Below are positions 1-9,673 of a DNA stretch of 64,000 nucleotides, piece by piece. The number at the start of each line of letters is the position of its first letter. Position 1 is the stretch's first letter. The notes under the pieces were generated by a model that worked only from the letters and a program-made list of their open reading frames with translations, ran no database searches and was not told where the DNA came from. This DNA comes from Caenorhabditis elegans. Its lineage: Eukaryota; Nematoda; Chromadorea; Rhabditida; Rhabditidae. A program made the position numbers and the translations under genes. The stretch spans positions 8,494,001 to 8,558,000 of the forward strand of contig NC_003282.8 of the NCBI RefSeq assembly GCF_000002985.6, in the 5' to 3' direction.

Positions 1-26
1 TCCTTTCTTCATTCTCACATTTTCAG

Positions 27-487
27 TTCAGTAATTCTCCATTTTTACTGGCAAATATTGCATTTTGGATGGGTTCTACAATAACTATTAATTTAATGGT
101 AATATTTCTTGTGGCTCATGCAAGAAATAAAGGATCACATAATGTACAGTATAAAAGTAGGAAAAGTAGAAGGGCGGAGCTTTCAGTTACTTTGACAACA
201 TTTGCAATGATTATTTCATTTTTAATGAGAGGTATTTGTTTGGTTAGTTTTCTGAAATACTTGGTAATCTAGTAAATTCTGAATAATATTTTCAGATTGT
301 ATTCCTATTGGTTCCAAGTGCAGCCAGCTGGCTCGCCATAATACGGCCGCTGGGATCAGATGCAGAAGTTGTTGTTTCCCCGTGGGTTTTCTATTTGACA
401 CATCCAGCTTTTCGTAGAACAAAGCGCCAATCTACAATTACAGTCGGATTCTCAATTAGCTTGGGATCAGGTCCGAGAGGAAAATAA
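27..487 (+). CDS. C-terminal part of a nematode 7TM chemoreceptor-like gene (partial)
   Basis: Two exons are visible, 27-242 and 296-487, joined by a 53 nt intron. The first follows a TTTTCAG acceptor; the gene begins left of the window. The 135 residues hold two or three hydrophobic segments (around FSNSPFLLANIAFW, VTLTTFAMIISFLM and IVFLLVPSAASWLAII) separated by a basic loop with several Lys and Arg. They end with the motif PWVFYLTHPAFRRT after the last hydrophobic segment, then a short tail and TAA. This is the TM5-TM7 pattern of the large nematode serpentine receptor (sr) families, possibly the SRG superfamily. The exact family cannot be fixed from a fragment. The donor at 243 (TTG/GTTAGT) was chosen because it keeps the frame and gives a normal intron length. 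Ligand and tissue are unknown. The gene is convergent with the minus-strand gene ending at 798. Confidence 0.6.
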
Positions 488-797
488 AATAATTGTTTGA
501 TGGAATGAAGTATATTGTTATACGTAAAATTGTCTGAAGCACAAAAAACGAAAAATTCGACATATTTACTTACAGAAAGAGTGAGAAACAAACCGGAACA
601 TGCAAAAACGGAAGCATTGTAAAAACACCGTAAATAGACGTCGAGATTTTTGAAAGTGAAATGAAAAAAGCCAACACGTACTTCTATAAATGAACGTAGA
701 AAGCACTGGGGAACAGGGAGATCAATTCTTCGAAAAGCGGGAAAATTGTAAATAAATATGAGATTTTCTATAGGAAAAAGTGGCAGGTTAGGAGCTT
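488..797. other. Intergenic, convergent 3' ends
   Basis: This stretch lies between the stop of the chemoreceptor-like gene (+) and the stop of the 349-residue gene (-). It must contain both 3' UTRs. I see no open frame with coding character and no repeat. Confidence 0.5.
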
Positions 798-2359
798 CTA
801 AATATCAAGAACCATCTTGACGGTTTCCGTGACAATAAAGTTCGGATCCGTTCTGCGAGCCACGTTGAAACATGATTTGATAAGAGGACGAATACGAACT
901 GACAATTGCTTAGCATTGGAACCATTATCAACTTTGGGTTTGTTCAGGGTGTAGTAATTCTCCAGTGCGAGCAAGCAATCTGAAAAAAACAATTTTTAAA
1001 ATTTTAATTCAAAAAAGGAAAAAAGGAGAACAAGATTTTGCTTCAATAAATCCAAAATTGTCTCAAATTCAGAAATATCACAAAAGAAAAACGAAAAAAA
1101 ATTGAGCATATCGATCTACAAACCTTTCGTATTGAATTTGAACCCATAACGGTTTTTTCGAAAAACTTTCTTCACTGCATTATCCAAAAAAATCTTTCGA
1201 ACTTTTTTCTTCGTGTAGTCAGCAATAGACTTGTCCTCTTTGAAGAAATTTCCACGGATTCCCATGAATTTGATCCTGAAATTGTGTGATATAAATTAAA
1301 ATTTAATTTTATGACGAAATTTAAATTAATTACTTTTTCTCGAATTCTTCCGAATCAATATTAGCAATATGTTTTCTGTGATCGTATTCATCATTTTGTG
1401 GATCTTCTTGAACAAGTTCTGCCATTATCTCAAGAAGCTGGGCAAAAGTGGAACATGTGACAAGTGGTGGAGACGGATCTTCTTTAGACTGAAACTCCAG
1501 ATTATAGTTATTTTATAGAAATATTCAAAAGTTTAACCTTTTTTTCTACATCCACATAGAAAACTTTCGCAGTGTGTTTCAGCAAACCATCCACAAGTTT
1601 CTTTGTTTTCTTTCTTTGGTACTCAACTCTATCCCTTTCTTCGTTTGGCATAAGTTCATATCTCAACTCTTGTACCATCTTTTTTCGTTCTTCCTTTTCA
1701 GATTTCGTCTCATTTCCAATGTTCAGAATTGCCTGAACACGTTCGTATTCTTTTGGCATTGTGTTGATCGATGCAAGCACTTCGCGGAAACGTGCCTGTA
1801 ATTTGTTCAAAAGTTTGAATAAAAACACGAAATTTGTAAGTTCTTACATCTTTTGACGCAATCTCCTCCGCATCCATATGATCAATTTCCGAGATGATAC
1901 TGTCATCCGAGTCGTATTCTTTTCCTACAATGTGAATATATATTCTTGTAATCTACCTAATTTTGACATTTATTTGAAGGTTTTAAGGAATTCCAGTCAA
2001 TTTTATACTCATGTTTGCACATTAGTAAGCATATAACACTTTATCCACACCATGGTGGTTTTTTTGTTGATATTTTTGGAAAACACTTTTTTCGTGACCG
2101 ACACAAATTATAATCTTTCAACGAAAACCTTACCAGTATCGCCACAAAGCATGAGAAACAATTTCTCCAGATTATCATCACTGATTGGTTTATTTTTATC
2201 AGTGCGGAGTGTTGGAAGAAGTTCCGCTAAATGACCTCCTGATCCATTCAGAACATCATCACTAGCCGATATTAGCATTTTCTTCATTTTTTCCTCATCG
2301 TTTGATAAATCTTGATCCGTTTGTTGATGATGATCGACTTTTTTAGATGATTTTAGCAT
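798..2359 (-). CDS. Unrecognised 349-residue charged protein, downstream partner of the dehydrogenase gene
   Basis: Six exons in transcription order are 2359-2134, 1924-1848, 1795-1538, 1488-1334, 1275-1124 and 979-798; all phases agree and give 349 residues. The start ATG lies 4 nt after a strong acceptor (TTTCTTCAG, ending 2364), which looks like a trans-splice site. The protein is hydrophilic and highly charged. It has an acidic stretch (EYDSDDSIISEIDHMDAEE, residues about 78-97), a probable helical Lys/Glu-rich centre (SEKEERKKMVQELRYEL) and a basic C-terminal third. I see no signal peptide, membrane segment or familiar domain, so no function is proposed. It could be a nuclear or cytoplasmic scaffold, but that is a guess. 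It lies 281 nt downstream of the dehydrogenase stop on the same strand, a distance compatible with an operon. Confidence 0.75.
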
Positions 2360-2363
2360 CTTC

Positions 2364-2503
2364 CTGAAGAAATCAAGAAACTAAGGCGAATAAAATTAAA
2401 AAAAAAACATTAATGAAATATTGAAATATGAATAGCTGAATAGTACTCGACAGTAATTAACGAAAAGTCAGTATAAACCGGATAAAAATCTATAAATTTT
2501 ATT
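2364..2503 (-). promoter_or_regulatory. Candidate intercistronic processing region (poly(A) signal then trans-splice acceptor)
   Basis: Reading the minus strand, AATAAA (2503-2498) follows the dehydrogenase stop at 2640. About 130 nt later comes a TTTCTTCAG acceptor ending at 2364, directly before the next ATG. This spacing matches SL2-type operons of C. elegans (about 100-400 nt between cleavage site and trans-splice site). No promoter is identified in between. This is inferred from spacing only. Confidence 0.4.
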
Positions 2504-2639
2504 AAAATAAACATTTGAAAAAAAATTAATAACAGGAACAAAGAATAAACTACCCGCATAATTGAAAACCTAGAAACTAAACCTAAGTAAACAATCAAAA
2601 ATCTAACTGCAAGAGAAAAATTATAAAAATATATCGAGA

Positions 2640-4823
2640 TCACCAATTCTTCTCTAGTGGTGATTCGATGATATATCCTCCTAAATCAAAAACTGCTCTT
2701 CCGGCGTTCAAAAGTGAGGGATTAAATCGAACGAGACCGAAGAGATCGGACAAGGAGTCCAACTCAAACCACGTGGCACGAGACAGTCTGCAATTTGAGA
2801 TTCATGTAACGATATGGAATTTGAAAATATTGTATAGATTACCTTGAACATATAATTGTAGCCCACGCAAGTTCAATATCAGCATTTCTGAGACCAATCG
2901 AGTAAGATCTAGATGCTCGAGAAATAGTGGAAACCATCACTAAATTGTTTTTCAAAACATTCACAAGAGCTTCCAAACTTCCATAATCTTGCTCGATATT
3001 CTTTCCTTGTGACGTAAGCAACTTTGAAACAACGTTATTAATTCGAGACATTGAGAATTCGAGTTCTTGACAAGCCAACTGAAGTGACGGGTGTGCGTGC
3101 TCAGCAATATAGTGGGAAAGTCCTGGATTTCGAAGCTCATCTGCTTCTTTCTCGTTCTTCAACCACCGCTTTAGTGTGCTCACAACACGTTTGTGGGATG
3201 TAGATGTTGCCCACGTGGCAATCGTGGCGAGACCTATTTGTTCTACATCTGCTCCTTCGTCAATGATGGAAAGTAATGTGGTGACGTCACGGAAGAGCTT
3301 CTCGTGTGGAAAAGACGCATCACTTGCAGCGACTCCAACCAGTTCCAGTTGGGCAGATATTACGGCCTGGAACATGGATATTTAAACTATTTGAAACACA
3401 GGTTTTTAGAAATTTTACAAAAGTGTAACTATTTAGATCTAAAAAATAAGATGTACCTGCAGAACATCTCTAGTCATAATAGAGAGCAAAGAGTTCTCAA
3501 TATCCACGACAACTGATAGTCCTTCGTCGATCAATCCTGACAAGTAGTACAACGAAGACTCTAGGGCGTATACCTGAAATAATTATTTATTGAAAATATA
3601 GTGGCAATAGTGTACCTTCAGTGCCAATTCAGTCACAATCCTTTGTGATCTCGAATCGTCCGCTAAAGTTGTGCGATCATTCTGCCTACTCGGAGTTCGA
3701 TTACACCAAATCGATAGTTCTCTAAGTGCTCTTCGAGCCATTCCAATTGTGGCGGCTGCGAATGGCATTCTACCACTACCGACCAGCTCCGATGCAATTT
3801 CGGAACCGTGTCCGGGTGTTCCAAGTAGATTTTTGTCTGTTACCAATGCAGTGAGCTCGATGCGCCCAACGTCAATTCCTTTCAGTCCGATTGTTTCGTC
3901 ACGTGTAAATTGAATCTTGTCGGTGGTTCCCAGTTCAGCTTCATCGAGTAGAAAGCAGGTTTTCTCTCCGTTGTTCTGAAAATAAATGTTAATTTAAAGA
4001 GAACAGAAATTCCTACTAACATTTCCGAAAACGACGTAAAAGTTGGCATTGTGATGACCCATAACTCGGATGTTCTGACCATTTAACATTGATTTTCCAC
4101 CAGGTCCAGCTGTTTGTTCACAGACTCCTCCATTCGTATCTTTTACAATTGCAACCGCTGGTCGAAGCTTTCCAGACCCAAGAATTCCTAAATACTTGGA
4201 CTTTTGTTCATCAGATCCATAAATTGTCAAAATGTTTGCGACAAGAAGAGAAATGTGTGAAGTTGTGTATACATTCCAATCTACACTGAGTTCTTCGAAA
4301 ACTTTCGACAAATCCTTATTACACATGCCGATGCCGTCGAAATATTTTCCAATAGCCAAGGAAAAGATTGCATTCGAGCGAAGAGCTTCTATTGTATCTG
4401 AAGCTAGTTTCCCTTCTTTTTCTATTAATTTCGAGTCAACTGATAATTCAAGTGATTTCCGCAACACATCCACAAACCCTTCAATATTACGCACATCATC
4501 TGAATCTGTGTATTCTGGGTAGATCATGAAGTCCTGGAATGATATGTTCGCATAAACTTATATTTGCAAAAATTCAAACCTTTTCAAACTTATTCATAGC
4601 GAAACCTCTCGACAAGCTCCTCTTCTCGATAGACGAAGTATTGTCGAGAGTTCGAATAGCAAATTTACTGAAAAAAATAATAGTTTCATTATTTCTGAAA
4701 AAACATTACTGAATAATACCTTTTCTCACTTATACCAGCCACTTCTTTTGATTTTGCTGCATCACTGAGACATCTCACATTGCATTTATGCAGTTTTTGT
4801 AATCGGATCAACGCCCGATGCAT
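2640..4823 (-). CDS. ACAD9/VLCAD-type mitochondrial acyl-CoA dehydrogenase homologue, motif-degenerate
   Basis: Seven exons in transcription order are 4823-4720, 4667-4580, 4533-4021, 3975-3616, 3573-3457, 3366-2843 and 2787-2640. They give 617 residues, the length of long-form ACADs with a C-terminal extension. The N-terminus (MHRALIRLQKLHKCNVRC) is basic and lacks acids, like a mitochondrial presequence. Family signals are LNGQNIRV, the loop LLGTPGHGSEIASELVGSGRMPFAAATIGMARRAL and YALESSLYYLSG. The TEPxSGSD flavin/substrate motif is replaced by IVKDTNGG (193-200). The GGxGF motif before the catalytic region reads LVGVAAS (403-409). The FEGTND segment reads DEGAD with Glu at 431. A catalytic Glu may therefore remain while FAD and substrate contacts are altered. 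Known relatives act in long-chain beta-oxidation (VLCAD) or complex I assembly (ACAD9). I infer a structural or assembly role is possible. The gene is divergent from the TP-rich gene at 5310. Confidence 0.82.
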
Positions 4824-4855
4824 CTTAATTTGAGTTTTAAGCAAAGAAACAGCGC

Positions 4856-5309
4856 TGAAAAATTCAAAAATAATATGGCCGGGAAAATTGTTTAGGGTAA
4901 AAATCGAGTTTTCTCGGCCACGGCCACGAAGTATTAACGCGCTAATTTCAAATTTTGAAGTATCATTTAATCACGCCCAGTCTCGTGGTGGACCCGTCCG
5001 GAAAAATCAACGTGCCTTTAATCTCGCGCATCTGAGTCTCTACTTTTTACATGTTCTCTCACTTGTGAAGAGTACGGTATCACGATTTCTAGACGCTCTA
5101 GGTTTTATTTTTATAATTTTGATCTAATATTAATGCGCACTGATCTGAATTTCGCCGCCAATTATTTTAACATGATTTTTCCTTGTTGACAATTCATATT
5201 CATTTCATTTTTTCACATCTACGAGCTTTTTCTTATTATTTTAATTTTTATCGTTCTCTCTTAATTTCCTCTCTATCTTTTATTTATCAAAATCGAATAT
5301 TTCTTGCAG
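4856..5309. promoter_or_regulatory. Divergent promoter region between the dehydrogenase (-) and the TP-rich gene (+)
   Basis: A stretch of 454 nt separates two divergent start codons. It contains GC-rich words (GCCACGGCCACG near 4916, AACGCGCTAATTTCAAATTTT near 4936), a GTGGTGGACCCG patch near 4986, and T-rich DNA towards 5309. Both sides end in acceptor-like sites next to the start codons: TTTTTCAG on the minus strand near 4857, and TTCTTGCAG directly abutting the ATG at 5310. Both genes are therefore probably trans-spliced. No TATA box is assigned. Confidence 0.4.
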
Positions 5310-5971
5310 ATGCTTGCGATTCCCAAAACTCCAACCAGGAACATGAAAACACCTCAGGGGAATACAAGCGCCAGCAGACGTGAAGTGGACACATCGATGA
5401 GGAATCGGTTCGAGTTTGCCGGATCTTCGCTCAGAGACAGGATTGGGTCAATTCTATCCATGGATCAGACCCCACGTCCGGCAACTCGCGCAAATATCTT
5501 CATGGGACGGACACCGACACCGGCCAGGCACCTTCCGGAGAGCCGAAGAATGTTTGTGCCGGATTACACTTCAACGCCTGCACCTACGGCTCCTCGACAG
5601 GAATTTCGCTTCGAAGACTTGTCTCGGATCGTGGCACCTCCAATTGAGCAAACCTTCATTCAGCTGGATTCCGATGGAGAGCTCACTCTTCCCGCTGAAT
5701 CATCAATTGCAGTGTCTCCACCACCGCGACCATCTTCTGAGCCTCTCCGCCATCTCAGCCAAGTCTCGCTGTCAGCTCGCCCAGCTTCAACGGAGCCTGT
5801 AAGAAGAGACGTACACTGGAGAGTGCATCCTTCGGCAAAGGTTTGTGTTTAAGAAACAATAAATGTGTTCTAATAAAATGTTTTCAGATCCGAAAATGCA
5901 CAGTGCCGAAGACACCATCCTTCGCGAGGCCAACGAAGTCGTGGCTGAACCGCGTTAATCGCGAAGACTGA
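5310..5971 (+). CDS. 204-residue TP-rich protein, probable proline-directed kinase substrate
   Basis: There are two exons, 5310-5840 and 5888-5971, with a 47 nt intron. The ATG directly follows TTCTTGCAG, so the mRNA probably starts with a spliced leader joined to the initiator codon. The protein is basic, Pro/Ser/Thr/Arg-rich and probably disordered. It carries many TP sites: IPKTPTR and MKTPQG at the N-terminus, DQTPRP, GRTPTPAR, TSTPAPT, and VPKTPSF near the C-terminus. Two of these (KTPTR, RTPTPAR) fit the Cdk consensus S/T-P-x-K/R. A short segment, SSLRDRIGSILSM (about residues 38-50), may form a helix. No enzymatic domain, signal peptide or membrane segment is seen. I do not recognise the gene. 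A cell-cycle-regulated or mitotic role is only an inference from the TP sites. An AATAAA lies at 6059. Confidence 0.8.
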
Positions 5972-6058
5972 TCGCCAATGCGATGATTCCTGTTAATTTA
6001 TTTTATTTCTTCATTCTTTGTTCAATATTAACTACTAACCCGGTCATTTTTTTCTGTA

Positions 6059-6064
6059 AATAAA
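6059..6064 (+). terminator. Poly(A) signal AATAAA of the TP-rich gene
   Basis: Canonical AATAAA 88 nt after the stop codon, in a T-rich 3' UTR. Confidence 0.6.
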
Positions 6065-6329
6065 ACCGGTTGCTCAGCTAATTGATTTCACATCGGCACC
6101 GACGGCACCGATACATTTTAAGAATTTTAAATCGCGTATTCGGTTCAAAACCTTGAATGCAGTGTTCATACGCAAACAGGAATTTGACATGTAACCCGGA
6201 TTCGCTGTTTGTTTCGTGCACAATGTGGACACATTTCTTGTTGTCATCAGAAACATTCTCAGATAAACGTTTTCGCTTCTATTTAGAAGAAAAAAGCAGA
6301 TATATTTAGAAATGGCGCTAGCTCCCAAC

Positions 6330-6535
6330 ACGACATAATTAGAAATGCTTTTTCATCTAAATAGCAGAGCTTTTTAACTAAATAGGTCTACTCTTTTCTA
6401 AATATAAGCGCATTTTTCTTCTAAATATGTCTACTTCTTCTAATTAGAAATACTTTCTTCTTCTAAATAGTTCTACTCTTTTCTAAATATAAGTGCGTTT
6501 TGCTTCTATTTAGACTCGGTTTTCGCCTCCTATAT
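6330..6535. repeat. Degenerate minisatellite (TTCTAAATA/TCTACTC units)
   Basis: The stretch is built from variants of TTCTAAATA and TCTACTCTTTTCTAAATATAAG. Two longer copies start at 6380 and 6465 (85 nt offset, about 48 nt each) and differ at only a few bases, for example AAGCGCATTT versus AAGTGCGTTT. Shorter fragments fill the space between and continue with CTATTTAGACTCGG / CTATATAGACTCGG. No coding potential is seen. Confidence 0.6.
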
Positions 6536-6648
6536 AGACTCGGAATTTTTAAAAGTGAATTTTTGGAAAATGTGATTTTGGATTCCGGAAAAAAAAAAAG
6601 ATTTTCTATTCACGTTCAGCTCCCCTGCCGACCCTGTTCGTTCACTTT

Positions 6649-6672
6649 TTCCACAGGTAGTACCCTGTGGAA
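6649..6672. repeat. Perfect short palindrome TTCCACAGG/CCTGTGGAA
   Basis: TTCCACAGG (6649-6657) and its exact reverse complement (6664-6672) flank a 6 nt loop. A third copy, TTCCACAGG, lies at 6749-6757, exactly 100 nt after the first. All three belong to the same GC-rich repeat block as the inverted repeat at 6771-6860. Confidence 0.6.
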
Positions 6673-6730
6673 TCTAGACACCTCTTCTAAGCCTGCTACC
6701 ATTCTCGGAGAAATTTTCTTGCCACCACCC

Positions 6731-6767
6731 GGAGTTGAACCCTTGACCTTCCACAGGTAAAGCGCCA
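6731..6767 (-). other. RNA polymerase III-like boxes (possible tRNA-derived SINE or tRNA relic)
   Basis: On the minus strand 6741-6731 reads GGTTCAACTCC, a full match to the tRNA B-box consensus GGTTCRANTCC. About 20 nt upstream TGGCGCT (6767-6761) resembles the start of an A-box. The spacing is shorter than in a normal tRNA, and I cannot fold a cloverleaf with an anticodon arm. I read it as a SINE-like or decayed promoter, not as a functional tRNA. Confidence 0.3.
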
Positions 6768-6770
6768 AGT

Positions 6771-6860
6771 GCGAGCGGCGGCCCACCGGTGGACCGCATA
6801 TAGGCGAGGGGGGAACCGCCGACACACGAACAGCGCGCACACCGGTGGGCCGCCGTTCGC
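6771..6860. repeat. GC-rich 21-nt inverted repeat
   Basis: The left arm (6771-6791, GCGAGCGGCGGCCCACCGGT...) and right arm (6840-6860) are reverse complements at 20 of 21 positions, with a 48 nt spacer. Each arm contains the self-complementary word CCACCGGTGG or its shifted form. The composition differs sharply from the AT-rich surroundings, which suggests a dispersed foldback element or a structured RNA. Confidence 0.6.
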
Positions 6861-7681
6861 ATGTTAGCGGCTCGCTAATGGGTGAGCGATGGGAGAGCGA
6901 TGGGTGAAGGCTATCGTTTCCATTCCCCTCCTTTTGCTTTTCAGTGAAGAATAATATTCATAAAACGAGTATATTATAGTATTATCATTTATTTTAAATC
7001 GAAAAAAAAAAAATAATTTATTTCATCTTTTGATGATTTCGATGAATCGTCCTCTGGTGTCATCGGCAATTGACTCGTTTCCGCTTTTCTTCCTTTTGTC
7101 TTCCCCCAGTAAGCGATTTTATCGATCCATTTTCTGAAAAATTCAAATCAAACTGTTTTAGATAATTACAAGTAAAATTTTTCTTTTTCTTCAGGAACGT
7201 GTTGTATGGAATAAGGTAAACTTTCATTTTATCGTGATATTTAACTATTCAATGTCAAATATGTCCAAAAATGCATGAATTTTGCAGAAAAATCAGCATG
7301 AAGTTAACACAATTAAATAGGCAACTCTATTTAACATTGCTGTTGTTGATTCCAGGAATGTCTCAAAAAAAACTTTTTGTAATTTTTTTTGTAAAACAAT
7401 GTAGTTAATCAAAGTCACGTAGCGTATTTGTTTACCAACAAAAAAAGAGGATTACCAAAAAATACAATAAAATAATTTATTATTTCCATTTTTGTTTCAA
7501 TCTTCATTTTCTTATCTTGTCTTTTGAAGGTACATAGTGGGACAATAAATTGCTGAAAATCGTGAGTTTTCCAAATACAGATCACTCTCTAAAACTTTTG
7601 GGAATGCGTAGAAAACACTATTTGATTGTTTTTTTTCTTTCAGATTTGCTAATAAGATAGCAAATAGTACAACTAGCAGCA
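6861..7681. other. Intergenic, upstream of the Lys/Glu-rich membrane protein gene
   Basis: AT-rich. On the minus strand an open stretch with some coding character runs through about 7225-7060 (beginning MKVYLIPYNTFLKKKK). It ends without a convincing splice partner, so it is not called as a gene. A TTTTTTTTCTTTCAG acceptor ends at 7643 and probably defines the mRNA start of the next gene. Confidence 0.4.
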
Positions 7682-8938
7682 ATGATAAACATTTTAATTG
7701 GCATTGGAATTTTGCATATTTTGCCACTTTATGTTTTGACAATGTGCATAAAGAAGAAAACATCTTCAAAGTCTAGATTATCACCTAATGGAACACCTAA
7801 GCCGGCATCTGTAGGTTGAAAGACTTTAGAAAATTATAAAAATCAATTTTAAAATAGCAGCCAGCACTCAGTCCACTTGATTTGACTCCTGCAAAGAAAG
7901 TAGAAGAAAAAGTAATTGAGGAAAAAAAGGTTGAAAATAATCCAAAAAAAGAAGAAGAGCCAGTGAAAGATGGAAAAGAAGTTGTACAGGATCAACCAAA
8001 GAAATCATCAAGAGAAAAGGATATGATGTTGAAAGAGAAAACGGCAATCGATTTTAGTGGAGACGATAATAAGAAAAAGGTAAGATACTGATGAAAATGG
8101 AAAGCTTTTTCGTGTTTTTAAAGTTTACAAAAACTTTTTCAATGTTTCATTGAAGTTTAAAGAGACAAGACTGAATGTAACTCCAGTTACTTTCATTCTA
8201 CAGTACCTCCAACTTATACATACTCAATTTTGGAAATGTGAGACACCATTCACCGAATTTTTGTGTTTTCTGACTTACAAGGACTTTTCATTCAACTGAA
8301 ATGTAGAATATAGATAGTTCAAACAAGGATAAACCACCGTCTCTTTGGAGAACGCAGTGGCTGCCCGAGTTTCACCCAACTTAAAGTATTCTCACAACCG
8401 AGTCTTGGCCAGACTTTCCTAAGTTTTACCCAAGTATTAGCCACTCATCATTGAAATATCTAAATTTTGGTAAGACGTAGACGGAAAGTGCCTATTAGAC
8501 CAAGATATTCATAATTCAAGTTTATTTTTCAATATATTGCCCCTCTATTTAGATAAATTTCAGGAGACGATGCAAGTTTCAAAAACAAAGTCTGCAAGAA
8601 ATAACAAACAGGTAGATATTTAAATAATGTGACAAGTTGAATATGAAGTTCGATATTTCTAGAAAAGCGACGTAAAGGAAAGTGCTACCCCAGGAGAAGA
8701 CGATGAGAAGGAAAAAACGAAAACGGAAGGAGCAAATGGAAAAACTGATGAGGAAGGAACAGAGAAGAAGGAACCGTGAGTTTTTTTAAAACAATATATT
8801 CTTCAAATTTCTTTAAATTATTTATATTTATGTTACCTTGATTCCAGAACAATGACCGAGTCGAGAAAGGAAATGCTAAGAGAAGATGATACTTTAAGAG
8901 ATACAAAGTCAATTGGGAAACGGCAAAAGAAGGAATGA
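7682..8938 (+). CDS. Small membrane-anchored Lys/Glu-rich protein
   Basis: Five exons (7682-7810, 7861-8079, 8564-8611, 8663-8775, 8848-8938) keep one frame and give about 199 residues. The N-terminus INILIGIGILHILPLYVLTM is one hydrophobic segment of about 20 residues followed at once by CIKKKTSSKSR. This fits an uncleaved signal anchor with a cytoplasmic tail (positive-inside rule). The rest is almost only Lys, Glu, Asp, Ser and Thr with no aromatic core, so it is probably disordered or coiled-coil (KVEEKVIEEKKVENN). The ATG lies 39 nt after a strong trans-splice-like acceptor. I do not recognise a family. The coding regions are repetitive in composition, so similarity searches would be unreliable without masking. 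Confidence 0.72.
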
Positions 8939-9673
8939 GTGCACTTGAAAATGATGAGAGATGAATGAAATATTTTGAATTTCTCTTTTTGTTAATAATA
9001 TTCACAATAGTGGAAACAACATCACAATAGTGAGAACACTGCTACCGTACACCTACCGTACCACTTGTACTATCCCAACCTATGGAAGTTAAAAAGAAGA
9101 AAGTGGGGATTTTGTCTTAATAATATGAATGATCAAAAAGAATAAATATCTAATCAAATTAGACTTCTTAAAATTGTTCAGTGGTACAGTTCAGCTTTTT
9201 AATTATCATAAACTTTAATTGCTACTTGGAATTGGCAAATCTCTAAATATTGGCACCTGTAGCGACCGCTATTACTGAGATCGTGACGAGACCCATTTGG
9301 GAATTCAGAATGTGCCTTTGAACTGACAAGCCAAAATTTCGCGAATTTATGATAACAACTTTGGACGTTTCAGATTCGGAAAAGATTTGTGTTTGTATTT
9401 GTTCCTAAAAATGATGGAAAGGAGAAAGTGATACTTCTGGTATGCGTTATGTTCGCAAATGAAACATTTGCAGCAAAAAAAAACAATTACCTCAATTCAA
9501 TATAAAAATATATTCTTATATTTAATCTTATGTACAGAAAAGTGACTAATTTGAAATTACCAGTAAAAAATTCTTTGGGGTCGATTGATCGGAAGCTTAT
9601 TTGACACTAGGGGAAGGACAATAAAAATACACAGGGAAACAGGAGGAAAGTTATATTCATCAAATGATAACAA
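8939..9673. other. Intergenic, convergent 3' ends of the Lys/Glu-rich gene and exc-5
   Basis: No coding frame is supported. 9038-9090 contains CTACCGTACACCTACCGTACCACTTGTACTATCC-type words, which recur in the exc-5 intron near 14170-14230 and look like a dispersed C. elegans repeat. The rest is AT-rich 3' UTR-like sequence. Confidence 0.5.

Noticed and set aside
27..295. Chemoreceptor exon extended to 263 with donor GTAATC
   Set aside because: This keeps the frame but leaves a 32 nt intron, below the usual minimum. The donor at 243 gives a 53 nt intron and is preferred.
7060..7225. Minus-strand short gene (MKVYLIPYNTFLKKKK...)
   Set aside because: The only plausible intron (36 nt) creates an immediate stop, and read-through gives a 55-codon frame with no further support.
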